From: Lachnospiraceae bacterium
GTDB lineage: Bacteria > Bacillota > Clostridia > Lachnospirales > Lachnospiraceae
Direction of reading: 5' to 3'
DNA length: 64,000 nt
Assembly: GCA_017634455.1 (NCBI GenBank)
Contig: JAGBNK010000008.1
Location: forward strand, 83,448 to 147,447
A model generated the notes under the pieces. That model saw only the letters and a program-made list of their open reading frames with translations, made no database searches and had not been told where the DNA came from. Below, piece by piece: positions 36,314 to 44,415 of this stretch (position 1 is the first letter of the stretch; each line of letters opens with the position of its first letter). Position numbers and translations under genes: made by a program.

Positions 36314-36325
36314 ACGTGTACACGT
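36314..36325. promoter_or_regulatory. Palindromic operator before higBA
   Basis: ACGTGTACACGT is a perfect 12-bp palindrome 19 bases upstream of the higB ATG. It overlaps a possible minus-strand promoter TTGACG / 17 bases / TATATT that includes the ribosome binding site region. HigA-type antitoxins bind such sites for autoregulation; this is inferred from position and symmetry. Confidence 0.55.
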
Positions 36326-36462
36326 CAAGTAGTAACAACATCCATATTCATCAAATAAACCCGCTTAAACCATATTTATAATAAAATCCATTTTTACGAA
36401 TTATATAACCTCACTTCTTGCATGTCAATAAACAATACACTTCGCTTGTATTCTTTTTGTAT

Positions 36463-37515
36463 TTACTTAAGGAAGCTTCTAACCTTGTCATATATAATGG
36501 CACTCACAAGGGAAACAACCACCAATACAATAGGTGTAATCATAAACCATGTGTTGTCTGGGACATGAGCATTCATAGCATTTCTATAGAAAATATGTAC
36601 CAGCCACATAACTGTAGAATATTTACCCAGATAAGCAAACACCTTCTTCAATCCAGGGATCTTAAATATTACAAATATACACAGGAAAATATTAATAAGT
36701 GGAACTACAATATAATGATATTCCCAGAATACCTTTCTGGATAGCAACAGGTTATTGTGAATTGAAAGCACAAAGAGAGCTATAAGCACCACTGCTGTTG
36801 CAGCCTTGGCCAAGCTGTTCTTGTAGAATTTCCTATAAAATTTGCCAAACCAGTCTGCGTGACAGGCAATCATTCCCACAACAAAAACTTCCAGATATAC
36901 ATAGATGCTGGTCTGTCCAAAGTATTCCAGCTTCAAGATTCTAGGAAGTACAATAAGCACTCCAATTACAAATACTGAGCCGAATTGATTCAGAAGCTTA
37001 TAAAATGCAGGTGCTACAATCATAAATATAATGGCAGCACTAATATACCACCATGCTCCATTTAAGCTACGGGTATCAAGAAGCTTGGATACACCAAATA
37101 TATCAGCAGCAATAGAAATCACAATTTCAGATAATGAGTTACCATATTTTGAGAAGAATTCCTCACCTGTAATCAAAGCCTTGATTGCAAAGTATACATA
37201 TGAAATAACAGCCACAGTGCAAAAGGTTGTCATAACCTTCTTCAGTCTGTTCCAAATCCACTTGGAATCCCCTTCTATAACTGCAGAATTCATATAGCTT
37301 ATATACAATCCATAACCTGATACAAAGGCAAATATAGCCACACAAACCTTTGCATAGATTCCAACATTTAACACACTCTCCATGTCAAATGGATAGAAAT
37401 TCAGATTCAGATAATCAAACAAGCCGGTCTCATGATAGCAATGATGAAATATCATCCACAAAATGGCTACTCCCTTTAATGCAGTTGATTCCTCTTTTGA
37501 TAAATATCTATTCAT
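36463..37515 (-). CDS. Membrane acyltransferase, acyltransferase 3 family
   Basis: A 350-aa integral membrane protein with about ten TM segments. The N-terminal motif STALKGVAILWMIFHHCYHE contains the family histidine pair (near residues 21-24), and the remaining pattern (FVSGYGLYIS, NGAWWYISAAIIFM) fits acyltransferase 3 enzymes, which move acetyl or other acyl groups to sugars, peptidoglycan or lipids. No polysaccharide genes adjoin it, so the acceptor is unknown. Transcribed alone between the HigBA patch and nfnAB. Confidence 0.88.
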   Translation of the reverse strand: MNRYLSKEESTALKGVAILWMIFHHCYHETGLFDYLNLNFYPFDMESVLNVGIYAKVCVAIFAFVSGYGLYISYMNSAVIEGDSKWIWNRLKKVMTTFCTVAVISYVYFAIKALITGEEFFSKYGNSLSEIVISIAADIFGVSKLLDTRSLNGAWWYISAAIIFMIVAPAFYKLLNQFGSVFVIGVLIVLPRILKLEYFGQTSIYVYLEVFVVGMIACHADWFGKFYRKFYKNSLAKAATAVVLIALFVLSIHNNLLLSRKVFWEYHYIVVPLINIFLCIFVIFKIPGLKKVFAYLGKYSTVMWLVHIFYRNAMNAHVPDNTWFMITPIVLVVVSLVSAIIYDKVRSFLK

Positions 37516-37625
37516 AAACTACTTCCTCTAAGTAAATAATTTCTAACTTTGCATATTATAACACAAGACATTTATAAATATTCTCCAAAAAGGGTATAAA
37601 AATAGGAAATGCAAAGCCATTTCCC

Positions 37626-37663
37626 ATAAAAAACAGCGCTGATATAATAAATATACCAGCGCC
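37626..37663 (-). terminator. Rho-independent terminator after nfnAB
   Basis: GCGCTG and CAGCGC with an extended AT stem (TATA/TATA) are followed on the minus strand by TTTTTT, just after the stop of the glutamate-synthase-like gene. Confidence 0.85.
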
Positions 37664-37678
37664 ATCCATATATTCTAA

Positions 37679-39070
37679 TTATTTATTCATGAAATACTCG
37701 TGAATACCAGCTGCTGCAGCCTTACCAGCACCCATAGCCAGAATAACTGTAGCTGCACCTGTAACAGCATCACCACCTGCATAAACTGCATCCTTGGTAG
37801 TAGCACCATTTTCCTCAGCCACAATACATCCGCGTCTGTTTGTCTCAATACCCTTGGTAGTGCTTGAGATAAGTGGGTTTGGAGATGTACCAAGAGACAT
37901 GATAACTGTGTCAGCCTCAATCTCATACTCAGAACCAGGAATCTCAACAGGACTTCTACGACCAGACTCATCTGGCTCACCAAGTTCCATCTTGATAACT
38001 TTAACGCCTGATACCCAACCATTCTCATCTACGAGAATTTCTGTAGGATTCTGAAGTAAATCAAAGATTACTCCCTCTTCCTTTGCATGATGTACTTCTT
38101 CTGCTCTTGCAGGAAGCTCAGCCTCACCACGACGGTATACGATATGAACCTCTGCTCCAAGACGAAGTGCAGTTCTAGCAGCATCCATAGCAACATTTCC
38201 ACCACCTACAACTACTACCTTCTTACCTCTAGAGATAGGTGTATCATAACCCTCCTGATATGCTTTCATCAAGTTATTTCTTGTAAGGAACTCATTGGCA
38301 GAAAAGACTCCGTTAGCCTGCTCTCCTGGGATTCCCATAAATCTAGGAAGTCCAGCACCTGATCCGATAAATACAGCCTCAAAGCCTTCCTCTTCCATTA
38401 ACTTATCAATTGTAATTGTCTTTCCAATAATTACATTAGTCTCAATCTTAACACCAAGAGATTTAACATTTTCAACTTCTGCAGCTACAACCTTGGTCTT
38501 TGGCAATCTGAACTCAGGAATACCATATACCAATACACCGCCTGCCTCATGAAGTGCCTCAAAGATTGTTACATCATAACCAAGCTTTGCCAAATCTCCT
38601 GCACATGTAAGACCTGCAGGACCTGAACCAACAACAGCCACCTTGTGACCGTTCTTCTCCTCTGCTCCCTGTGGCTTGATTCCATTTTCTCTAGCCCAGT
38701 CAGCTGTAAATCTCTCAAGCTTTCCAATTGATACTGGATCACCCTTGATACCACGGATACATTTACCCTCACACTGACTTTCCTGAGGACATACACGACC
38801 ACATACAGCAGGAAGAGCTGATGACTCACTGATAATGCTGTAAGCCTTCTCAATATTACCATCCTTGACCTGTTCAATAAATGCTGGAATATTTATTGAA
38901 ACAGGACAGCCCTTAACACACTGTGCATTCTTACAATTTAAACAACGAGTTGCCTCGTCCATAGCCTCTTCCTTAGAATATCCAAGGCATACTTCATCAA
39001 AATTCTTTGCGCGAACCAATGGATCTTGTTCGCTAACAGGTACTCTAACCAATACATCTACATTAGCCAT
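37679..39070 (-). CDS. nfnB: NfnB: NADPH-binding subunit (GltA-like) of the transhydrogenase
   Basis: A 463-aa flavoprotein like the glutamate synthase small subunit. Two N-terminal [4Fe-4S] cysteine groups are visible (CLNCKNAQCVKGCP and CGRVCPQESQCEGKC), followed by an FAD site VVGSGPAGLTCAGDLAKLG near 148 and an NADPH site VVVGGGNVAMDAARTALRLG near 287. Adjacent to an NfnA-type subunit and with no GltB large subunit present, it most likely forms NfnAB, which couples NADH and reduced ferredoxin to NADP+ by electron bifurcation. Its ATG overlaps the nfnA stop region, so translation is coupled. Confidence 0.9.
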   Translation of the reverse strand: MANVDVLVRVPVSEQDPLVRAKNFDEVCLGYSKEEAMDEATRCLNCKNAQCVKGCPVSINIPAFIEQVKDGNIEKAYSIISESSALPAVCGRVCPQESQCEGKCIRGIKGDPVSIGKLERFTADWARENGIKPQGAEEKNGHKVAVVGSGPAGLTCAGDLAKLGYDVTIFEALHEAGGVLVYGIPEFRLPKTKVVAAEVENVKSLGVKIETNVIIGKTITIDKLMEEEGFEAVFIGSGAGLPRFMGIPGEQANGVFSANEFLTRNNLMKAYQEGYDTPISRGKKVVVVGGGNVAMDAARTALRLGAEVHIVYRRGEAELPARAEEVHHAKEEGVIFDLLQNPTEILVDENGWVSGVKVIKMELGEPDESGRRSPVEIPGSEYEIEADTVIMSLGTSPNPLISSTTKGIETNRRGCIVAEENGATTKDAVYAGGDAVTGAATVILAMGAGKAAAAGIHEYFMNK

Positions 39071-39960
39071 TATTTGTCACCTCCACAATGTCCGCATCCG
39101 CCGTGATGAGTATCGCCCTCTTCAAGAGCCAACTTAGCACGACCTTCCTCAGTCTTGTACTGAGCCTGTCTTGCCATAGCCTGATCAAAATCAACAAGAT
39201 GTCCGTCAAACTCTGGTCCGTCTACACATGCAAACTTCACTTCGTCGCCAACAACAAGACGACAAGCTCCACACATACCTGTACCATCAACCATAATAGG
39301 GTTCATTGATACTACTGTAGGAATTCCAAGCTCCTTGGTAAGCTTACATACGAACTTCATCATAATCATAGGTCCAATAGCTACGCAATGATCGAAAGTC
39401 TGTCCCTCGTCAACCAATGCCTGTAACTGATTAGTTCCCATTCCGTGGAATCCATAACTTCCATCATCAGTTGTAACGCAAAGCTGTGTTGCAACCTTTT
39501 CCATTTTATCTACAAAGAACAACAAGTCCTTAGTACGAGATCCCATAATTACTGTTGTATCTACTCCATGCTCCTTCAACCACTTAACCTGTGGATAAAC
39601 AGGTGCAGTACCTACACCACCTGCAATAAATACAATCTTCTTCTTCTTAGTCTCCTCCAAATTTTCCTCTTCGCACAATTCAGAAGGAAGACCGAGAGGT
39701 CCTACAAAATCTTCAAAGCTGTCTCCAGCCTTAAGTTCTGCCATTCTCATTGTTGAAGCACCTACTGTCTGGAATACAATAGTAATTGTGCCTGCTTCTC
39801 TATCATAATCACAAATTGTAAGTGGAATTCTCTCTCCCACTCCATCAATCTTGACAATGACAAACTGTCCTGGTAGACAAGATGCTGCAACTCTAGGTGC
39901 TTTAACATCCATGAGATAAATCTTGTCGGCCAACTGTTCTGCCTTTAGTATTGGATACAT
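39070..39960 (-). CDS. nfnA: NfnA: NADH-binding ferredoxin-NADP+ oxidoreductase subunit
   Basis: A 296-aa flavoprotein of the dihydroorotate dehydrogenase electron transfer / sulfide dehydrogenase group. It has the FAD-binding barrel (PGQFVIVKIDGVGERIPLTI), an NAD site (FIAGGVGTAPVYPQVKWL) and a [2Fe-2S] cysteine set MCGACRLVVGDEVKFACVDG. The C-terminus carries an extra Cys/His/Gly tail, THHGGCGHCGGDK, which is not needed for the core fold. It is first in the nfnAB operon, with a long leader and a Rex-like operator upstream. Confidence 0.9.
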   Translation of the reverse strand: MYPILKAEQLADKIYLMDVKAPRVAASCLPGQFVIVKIDGVGERIPLTICDYDREAGTITIVFQTVGASTMRMAELKAGDSFEDFVGPLGLPSELCEEENLEETKKKKIVFIAGGVGTAPVYPQVKWLKEHGVDTTVIMGSRTKDLLFFVDKMEKVATQLCVTTDDGSYGFHGMGTNQLQALVDEGQTFDHCVAIGPMIMMKFVCKLTKELGIPTVVSMNPIMVDGTGMCGACRLVVGDEVKFACVDGPEFDGHLVDFDQAMARQAQYKTEEGRAKLALEEGDTHHGGCGHCGGDK

Positions 39961-40160
39961 AAACCATCCTCCTTTGGTTTTTTGTCGATATTTAGTATTT
40001 CACTCTCACATAAACTATAAGTAAATTCCTGTAAAATAATTATAATATTTGTAAAAGTGAATCTAAACGCATAATTAAATGATATTTGTTTTTACCTGCA
40101 TAGTCAAACTATTTTCCACTTAAAAATAGCCAAATATTTTCAAAAATTCTCCATGATGTT

Positions 40161-40200
40161 TTATCAGAGTAAACAACTAAAGTTGTCAATTTTTTAACAT
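40161..40200 (-). promoter_or_regulatory. nfnAB promoter overlapped by a Rex-like operator
   Basis: Minus strand TTGACA (40184-40189), 17-base spacer, TGATAA (40161-40166) forms the promoter. The palindromic site at 40183-40200 reads TTGTCAATTTTTTAACAT on the plus strand and differs from the clostridial Rex consensus TTGTTAANNNNTTAACAA at two positions. It covers the -35, so an NADH-sensing Rex repressor would block transcription. The 5' leader would be about 190 bases; nothing further is seen in it. Confidence 0.6.
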
Positions 40201-40255
40201 CCATGGAAAAACACGATTTTATGCCAATTCTTTATTTAAAATGAATACTTAACCA

Positions 40256-40301
40256 TAAAAAGAAACAGATATTTCCGACCAAACTCATCAGAAATATCTG
40301 T
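40256..40301 (-). terminator. Terminator after the second G3E GTPase gene
   Basis: An 11-bp perfect stem, ACAGATATTTC with GAAATATCTGT, has a 15-base loop and is followed by TTTCTTTTT on the minus strand. Confidence 0.85.
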
Positions 40302-40318
40302 CCTATTATAAAACCTTT

Positions 40319-41275
40319 TTAACTAAAATAAACCAACTCATCCTCTGGCTTTTCTGCCGGCTTCATCTCTATCGGATAAAGCATAGGTCCTTTGCCCTTG
40401 TACTCTCTGGCAAATTCAACCTTCACCTTGGCAGTAATATCAACCCAGCTACGATGAGCAGGAGCCTCATCCACTCCAACCTTGCACATCATGCCCAGGA
40501 ACTGTATGTCTTCCACACAACATGTCATGGCAAATCTACCTGGTACAACCACGCCTCTCTTCAACTTGCCCTTGCCATCCTGTGGATTATAAATCAAACC
40601 AAGGAAATGTACAGTCTTGCCATCATACTTCTTAGGATTATCCATTACATCCATAAACCAAAGTGCATAATCTGCATCAGTAATTTCAATAACATCAGCA
40701 TCCAAATCAAATGGTAATTCTTCTTCTCTATTGTCGATAGTTCCATCCTTACGCTCATATACAATCTGAGCCGGACGGTTTACAGTCTTGATTGTAGCTC
40801 TGTACTTAGCACGAGGTGTGTCATCATCACATCTGTTAAATATTACAACCTCTGCCTTGAAGAACTGCTCCTGCATCATTGCTCTCATATTGAGCATATA
40901 CATGTCAAATGTTGTGGCATCAATTGTACACAGAGACTGAACAACAACCCAATCCTTTGGAGCATCAATCTCATACAGATTACCTACATCCCATGTTCCA
41001 TTATATTCTATAAATACTGAATCAGGTTTGTATGTATCATTTAACTCCGCTAATTTGGCAGGTGTGAATTCCTCTTCATCCTCCAGATAAGCCACTTCCA
41101 CGTTGGCTTTCTTGAGCTTATCCATGTCATATTCCACATCCCCGTCTTCACAGCAGATAATTAATATCTTCTCATTGTCCTCTCCGAATCCATTTTCCAA
41201 CAGAGTCTCCTCAATAAGAGTAGTCTTGCCGCTGTCCATAAATCCGGTAAAGACATAAACTGGAATCTCAGCCAT
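40319..41275 (-). CDS. CobW-type G3E GTPase with C-terminal TIGR03943-like domain
   Basis: A 318-aa protein. The N-terminal half is a G3E P-loop GTPase: Walker A GFMDSGKTTLIEE (about 11-24), IICCEDGDVEYD in place of the usual metal-binding CXCC, VFIEYNGTW and the guanine-specificity-like IFNRCDDD. The C-terminal third (YDGKTVHFLGLIYNP, VPGRFAMTCCVEDIQFLGMM) resembles the OB-like domain of TIGR03943/YcgQ proteins. Such proteins handle zinc or another metal. It lies downstream of a His-rich CobW paralogue in the same operon. Confidence 0.83.
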   Translation of the reverse strand: MAEIPVYVFTGFMDSGKTTLIEETLLENGFGEDNEKILIICCEDGDVEYDMDKLKKANVEVAYLEDEEEFTPAKLAELNDTYKPDSVFIEYNGTWDVGNLYEIDAPKDWVVVQSLCTIDATTFDMYMLNMRAMMQEQFFKAEVVIFNRCDDDTPRAKYRATIKTVNRPAQIVYERKDGTIDNREEELPFDLDADVIEITDADYALWFMDVMDNPKKYDGKTVHFLGLIYNPQDGKGKLKRGVVVPGRFAMTCCVEDIQFLGMMCKVGVDEAPAHRSWVDITAKVKVEFAREYKGKGPMLYPIEMKPAEKPEDELVYFS

Positions 41276-41293
41276 TTTATTTCCTCCAAAATT

Positions 41294-41316
41294 AACAAGG
41301 CCCAGAAGGCCTTGTT
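41294..41316 (-). terminator. Hairpin between the two G3E GTPase genes
   Basis: AACAAGGCC pairs perfectly with GGCCTTGTT around a five-base loop and is followed by only a weak T stretch (TAATTTTGG). It may be an attenuator or mRNA stabiliser rather than a full terminator; the ribosome binding site of the next gene follows directly. Confidence 0.5.
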
Positions 41317-41330
41317 ATAAAACTCATTAA

Positions 41331-42473
41331 TTAGTTCAATCCAAATAATTCTTCAAGCTTATGCTCATCAATATCAGGACCGATTACTACAAGTCTACCT
41401 GTGTAATCAGGCTCTCCCTGTCTAATTTCATACTCGCCATCAACCAGGTCAAAGTAAATCCATGTGCCATCTGTAGATGGAACCATTCCCTTTGCTCTTA
41501 AGATATCGCCATATTCATCTGTCTCAACGAAAGCCTTGAGGGCATGTTCAATAGTAGACTTCTCAAATACATGTGGAGTCTCCTTACCCCAGCTTGTAAA
41601 TACATCATCTGCATGATGATGGTGATGATCATGGCATCCACAAGTACAATTCTCATCATGTACATGATGATGTTCATGCTCTTCATGGTCATGATGATGG
41701 TGCTCATGCTCATCATGGTCATGGTGATGCTCGTGCTCATCATGGTCATGGTGATGGTCATGCTCATCGTGGTCATGGTGGTGTTCATGCTCATCATGGT
41801 CATGATGATGATGGTGCTCATGCTCGTGCTCTTCCTCATGATGCTTAGCCTCAGCCATTAATTTATATTCTAAGTTATCCTGTCCCTCAATTACCTTGAG
41901 AATATTCTCTCCAGCAAGCTCATCCCATGCAGTTGTAATAATTGCAGCCTTTGGATTAAGCTCCTGAATCTTCTTCACGCAGAATTCCAACTGATCTGAT
42001 GTAGCCTTCTGTGTTCTTGACAATACAACAGTTGTAGCATACTCAATCTGGTTATTGAAGAATTCACCAAATGCCTTCATCTGCTTAGAAGCCTTCAGTG
42101 CATTAACAACTGTAACCAAAGCATTAACCTTCACATCGTGTGACTCTTCCAAATCAATAACAGATGTCATTACATCGCTAAGCTTACCAACTCCAGATGG
42201 CTCGATAATAATCCTGTCTGGATGATATGTATCTAATACTTCCTGTAAGTTCTTGGCAAAATCTCCTACCAAAGTACAGCAGATGCAACCTGAATTCAAT
42301 TCAGAGATTGTAATTCCAGCATCCTTTAAGAATCCACCGTCAATACCAACTTCACCAAATTCATTTTCAATAAGAACAACATTCTCGCCCTTATAGACTT
42401 CATCAATCATCTTCTTGATAAATGTTGTTTTTCCAGCTCCCAAAAAACCTGATATAATATCTACCTTTGTCAT
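41331..42473 (-). CDS. CobW/ZNG1-type G3E GTPase metallochaperone with long His-rich linker
   Basis: A 380-aa G3E GTPase that probably delivers zinc to client enzymes. N-terminal domain: Walker A GFLGAGKTTFIKK, Walker B region VLIENEFGEVGIDG, metal motif GCICCTL (CXCC) and IIIEPSGVGK. Between the GTPase and CobW_C domains is a linker of about 80 residues (213-295) made almost only of His, Asp and Glu, with a nine-residue period and a CTCGCHDHHHHH end. The C-terminal CobW_C domain (IEHALKAFVETDEYGDILRA) completes the protein. It follows argS by 24 bases and precedes a paralogue. Confidence 0.92.
   Translation of the reverse strand: MTKVDIISGFLGAGKTTFIKKMIDEVYKGENVVLIENEFGEVGIDGGFLKDAGITISELNSGCICCTLVGDFAKNLQEVLDTYHPDRIIIEPSGVGKLSDVMTSVIDLEESHDVKVNALVTVVNALKASKQMKAFGEFFNNQIEYATTVVLSRTQKATSDQLEFCVKKIQELNPKAAIITTAWDELAGENILKVIEGQDNLEYKLMAEAKHHEEEHEHEHHHHHDHDEHEHHHDHDEHDHHHDHDEHEHHHDHDEHEHHHHDHEEHEHHHVHDENCTCGCHDHHHHHADDVFTSWGKETPHVFEKSTIEHALKAFVETDEYGDILRAKGMVPSTDGTWIYFDLVDGEYEIRQGEPDYTGRLVVIGPDIDEHKLEELFGLN
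41606..41840 (-). repeat. In-frame 27-base tandem repeat coding the His-rich linker
   Basis: The segment repeats units of about 27 bases coding HHHDHDEHE-type nonapeptides in at least four near-identical tandem copies, then degenerates towards both ends. Such repeats change number by slippage, so linker length is likely to vary between strains. Confidence 0.75.
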
Positions 42474-42497
42474 GATACATTCCTTCTTTCTAAAAAA

Positions 42498-44264
42498 TTA
42501 CATTCTCTCAGGTGCCTCAAAACCTAATAAGTCAATACATACTTCAAGAGTCTGTTTTGTTAACTGTAACAATTTAATATAACCAGCCTGCTTCTTCTCA
42601 TCCTCCTCACCGAGAATCTTGGTCTCGTGATAGAACTTGTTAAATGCATTGGCCAATTCATAAATATATGCACATATCTTATGAGGCGCTGTCTCCTCAT
42701 ATGCATTTCTAATAGAAGTGTTAAAACGAGCAAGTTCCAACATAAGAGCCTTCTGACTCTCTGTCTCAGGAGCACCAATAACTCCTGTATCTACAGACTT
42801 ACCACTCTGCTCATATTTAGCCAAAATAGACTTCATTCTAACAATTGTATAGAGAATATATGGTCCTGTATTTCCTTCAAATGAAGTAAATCTGTCTATA
42901 TCAAAGATATAATCCTTGGAAGCCTGGTTAGATAAATCACCATATTTAATAGCAGCAAGAGCAACTGTCTTAGAAGTCTCCTCTGCCTCCTCCTGGCTCA
43001 TAGTATCATTTTCCAAAATCTTAGAATACATCTTCTCATTGATATCGGAGATAAGATTTTCCAATCTCATAACACCACCATCTCTTGTCTTGAAAGGCTT
43101 ACCATCCTTGCCATTCATAGTACCGAAACCTACAAATTTCAATTCAGTAGAATCAGGCACAATGCCAGTCTTCTTGGCACATCTGAATACCTGTACAAAA
43201 TGCAATTCCTGACGCTTATCAACTACATAGATAACCTCATCTGGATGATAATCAGCCTCACGCCATATAAGAGTTGCCAAATCTGTTGTATTGTACAAAG
43301 CAGCTCCATCTGACTTCAAAATCATACAAGGTGGAATTTCCTTGGTGTCTGTCTCTTCTGCAACATCAACAACCAAAGCACCTTCACTGACATAAGCAAA
43401 TCCATCAGCCTTCATCTTCTCAACCATATCAGGAATATATGGATCAGCATCAGACTCACCCTTCCACAAATCAAATGAAACCTTGAGATTCTCATAATTT
43501 CTCTTCAAATCAGTTACAGACACATCTAAAATGTGCTGTAACAATGCTGTATATCCAGGATTACCATGCTGAAGCTCATAAGTTGCAGCCATAGCCCGCT
43601 CCTTGTATGCCTCATCCTCCTTAGATTTACCACTGGCTGTTGGATAGATTTCCTCCAACTCACTAATAGTAAATGGAGCCTCTTTTGGATATTCTCCCTT
43701 ATATTCAGGATCAAAATATACTAAATCAGGCTGACGCTCTCTAAGCTCAGTAATAATCAAGCCCATCTGTAAGCCCCAGTCTCCCAGATGCACATCACCG
43801 ATAACTTCATTTCCCATGAATCTGTTGATTCTCTTGATACTCTCTCCAATTACAGCAGAGCGCAAATGACCTACATGAAGTGGCTTTGCAACATTTGGTC
43901 CGCCGTAGTCAATCATGATAGTCTTCTTCTCTTCCACTTCATCAAGTCCAAGTCTGTCATCAGCAAGCATCTTGTTGGTATAATCAGCCAGATATTCCTC
44001 TGATATTTTCATATTCAAAAATCCAGGATTGCAGGCTTCAACACTTGCAAACAGTTCATTTCCCTGAAGCTTCTCGCACACTTCATTTGCAATCATAATT
44101 GGAGCCTTGTGAGCTTCCTTTGCACAAGCCAATGCGCCATTACACTGATACTCGCACAAGTCAGGTCTGTTAGAAATAGTTACATAACCATATTTCTCAC
44201 CATAACCACACTCAACAAATGCCTTGGTTACTTCGTCTTTGATAATATTTATTAGTTCTTGCAT
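42498..44264 (-). CDS. argS: Arginyl-tRNA synthetase
   Basis: ArgS charges tRNA(Arg). The 588-aa class I synthetase has the N-terminal Arg_tRNA_synt_N domain, HIGH as AKPLHVGHLRSAVIGE (about 128) and the degenerate KMSKS-equivalent region GTMNGKDGKPFKTRDGGVM. The C-terminal DALR anticodon-binding domain ends in LTKQTLEVCIDLLGFEAPERM, the family end. Length is typical. It may share a transcript with the two G3E GTPase genes downstream. Confidence 0.97.
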   Translation of the reverse strand: MQELINIIKDEVTKAFVECGYGEKYGYVTISNRPDLCEYQCNGALACAKEAHKAPIMIANEVCEKLQGNELFASVEACNPGFLNMKISEEYLADYTNKMLADDRLGLDEVEEKKTIMIDYGGPNVAKPLHVGHLRSAVIGESIKRINRFMGNEVIGDVHLGDWGLQMGLIITELRERQPDLVYFDPEYKGEYPKEAPFTISELEEIYPTASGKSKEDEAYKERAMAATYELQHGNPGYTALLQHILDVSVTDLKRNYENLKVSFDLWKGESDADPYIPDMVEKMKADGFAYVSEGALVVDVAEETDTKEIPPCMILKSDGAALYNTTDLATLIWREADYHPDEVIYVVDKRQELHFVQVFRCAKKTGIVPDSTELKFVGFGTMNGKDGKPFKTRDGGVMRLENLISDINEKMYSKILENDTMSQEEAEETSKTVALAAIKYGDLSNQASKDYIFDIDRFTSFEGNTGPYILYTIVRMKSILAKYEQSGKSVDTGVIGAPETESQKALMLELARFNTSIRNAYEETAPHKICAYIYELANAFNKFYHETKILGEEDEKKQAGYIKLLQLTKQTLEVCIDLLGFEAPERM

Positions 44265-44352
44265 CGTTCTCTCCTATTTATATAAGAAATAAAGCATAAA
44301 ATATGCCAATTGCCATTTTAACATATAGAATAAATTTGGCAACATCTATTTG

Positions 44353-44386
44353 AAAAAGCCTCCGACATGTAGAACATATCAGAGGC
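44353..44386 (-). terminator. Rho-independent terminator after ftsZ
   Basis: A 13-base stem, GCCTCTGATATGT with ACATGTCGGAGGC (two mismatched or wobble steps), with a three-base loop is followed by TTTTTC on the minus strand. Confidence 0.9.
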
Positions 44387-44415
44387 CCCCCTTATTCATT
44401 TATTATTCAAAGCAA

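Noticed and set aside
37679..39960. Glutamate synthase small subunit of a GltBD enzyme
   Set aside because: No GltB large subunit is present and the partner is an NfnA-type flavoprotein, so NfnAB fits better.
41606..41840. CRISPR or minisatellite outside genes
   Set aside because: The repeat keeps frame inside the GTPase gene and codes for the His-rich linker.
41544..41861. Met/Val-rich frame opposite the His-rich linker
   Set aside because: It is the antisense of CAT/CAC histidine codons and has no ribosome binding site; a shadow of the GTPase gene.
42498..44264. ArgS lacking a canonical KMSKS motif as a defect
   Set aside because: Many bacterial ArgS enzymes have this degenerate loop and remain active.
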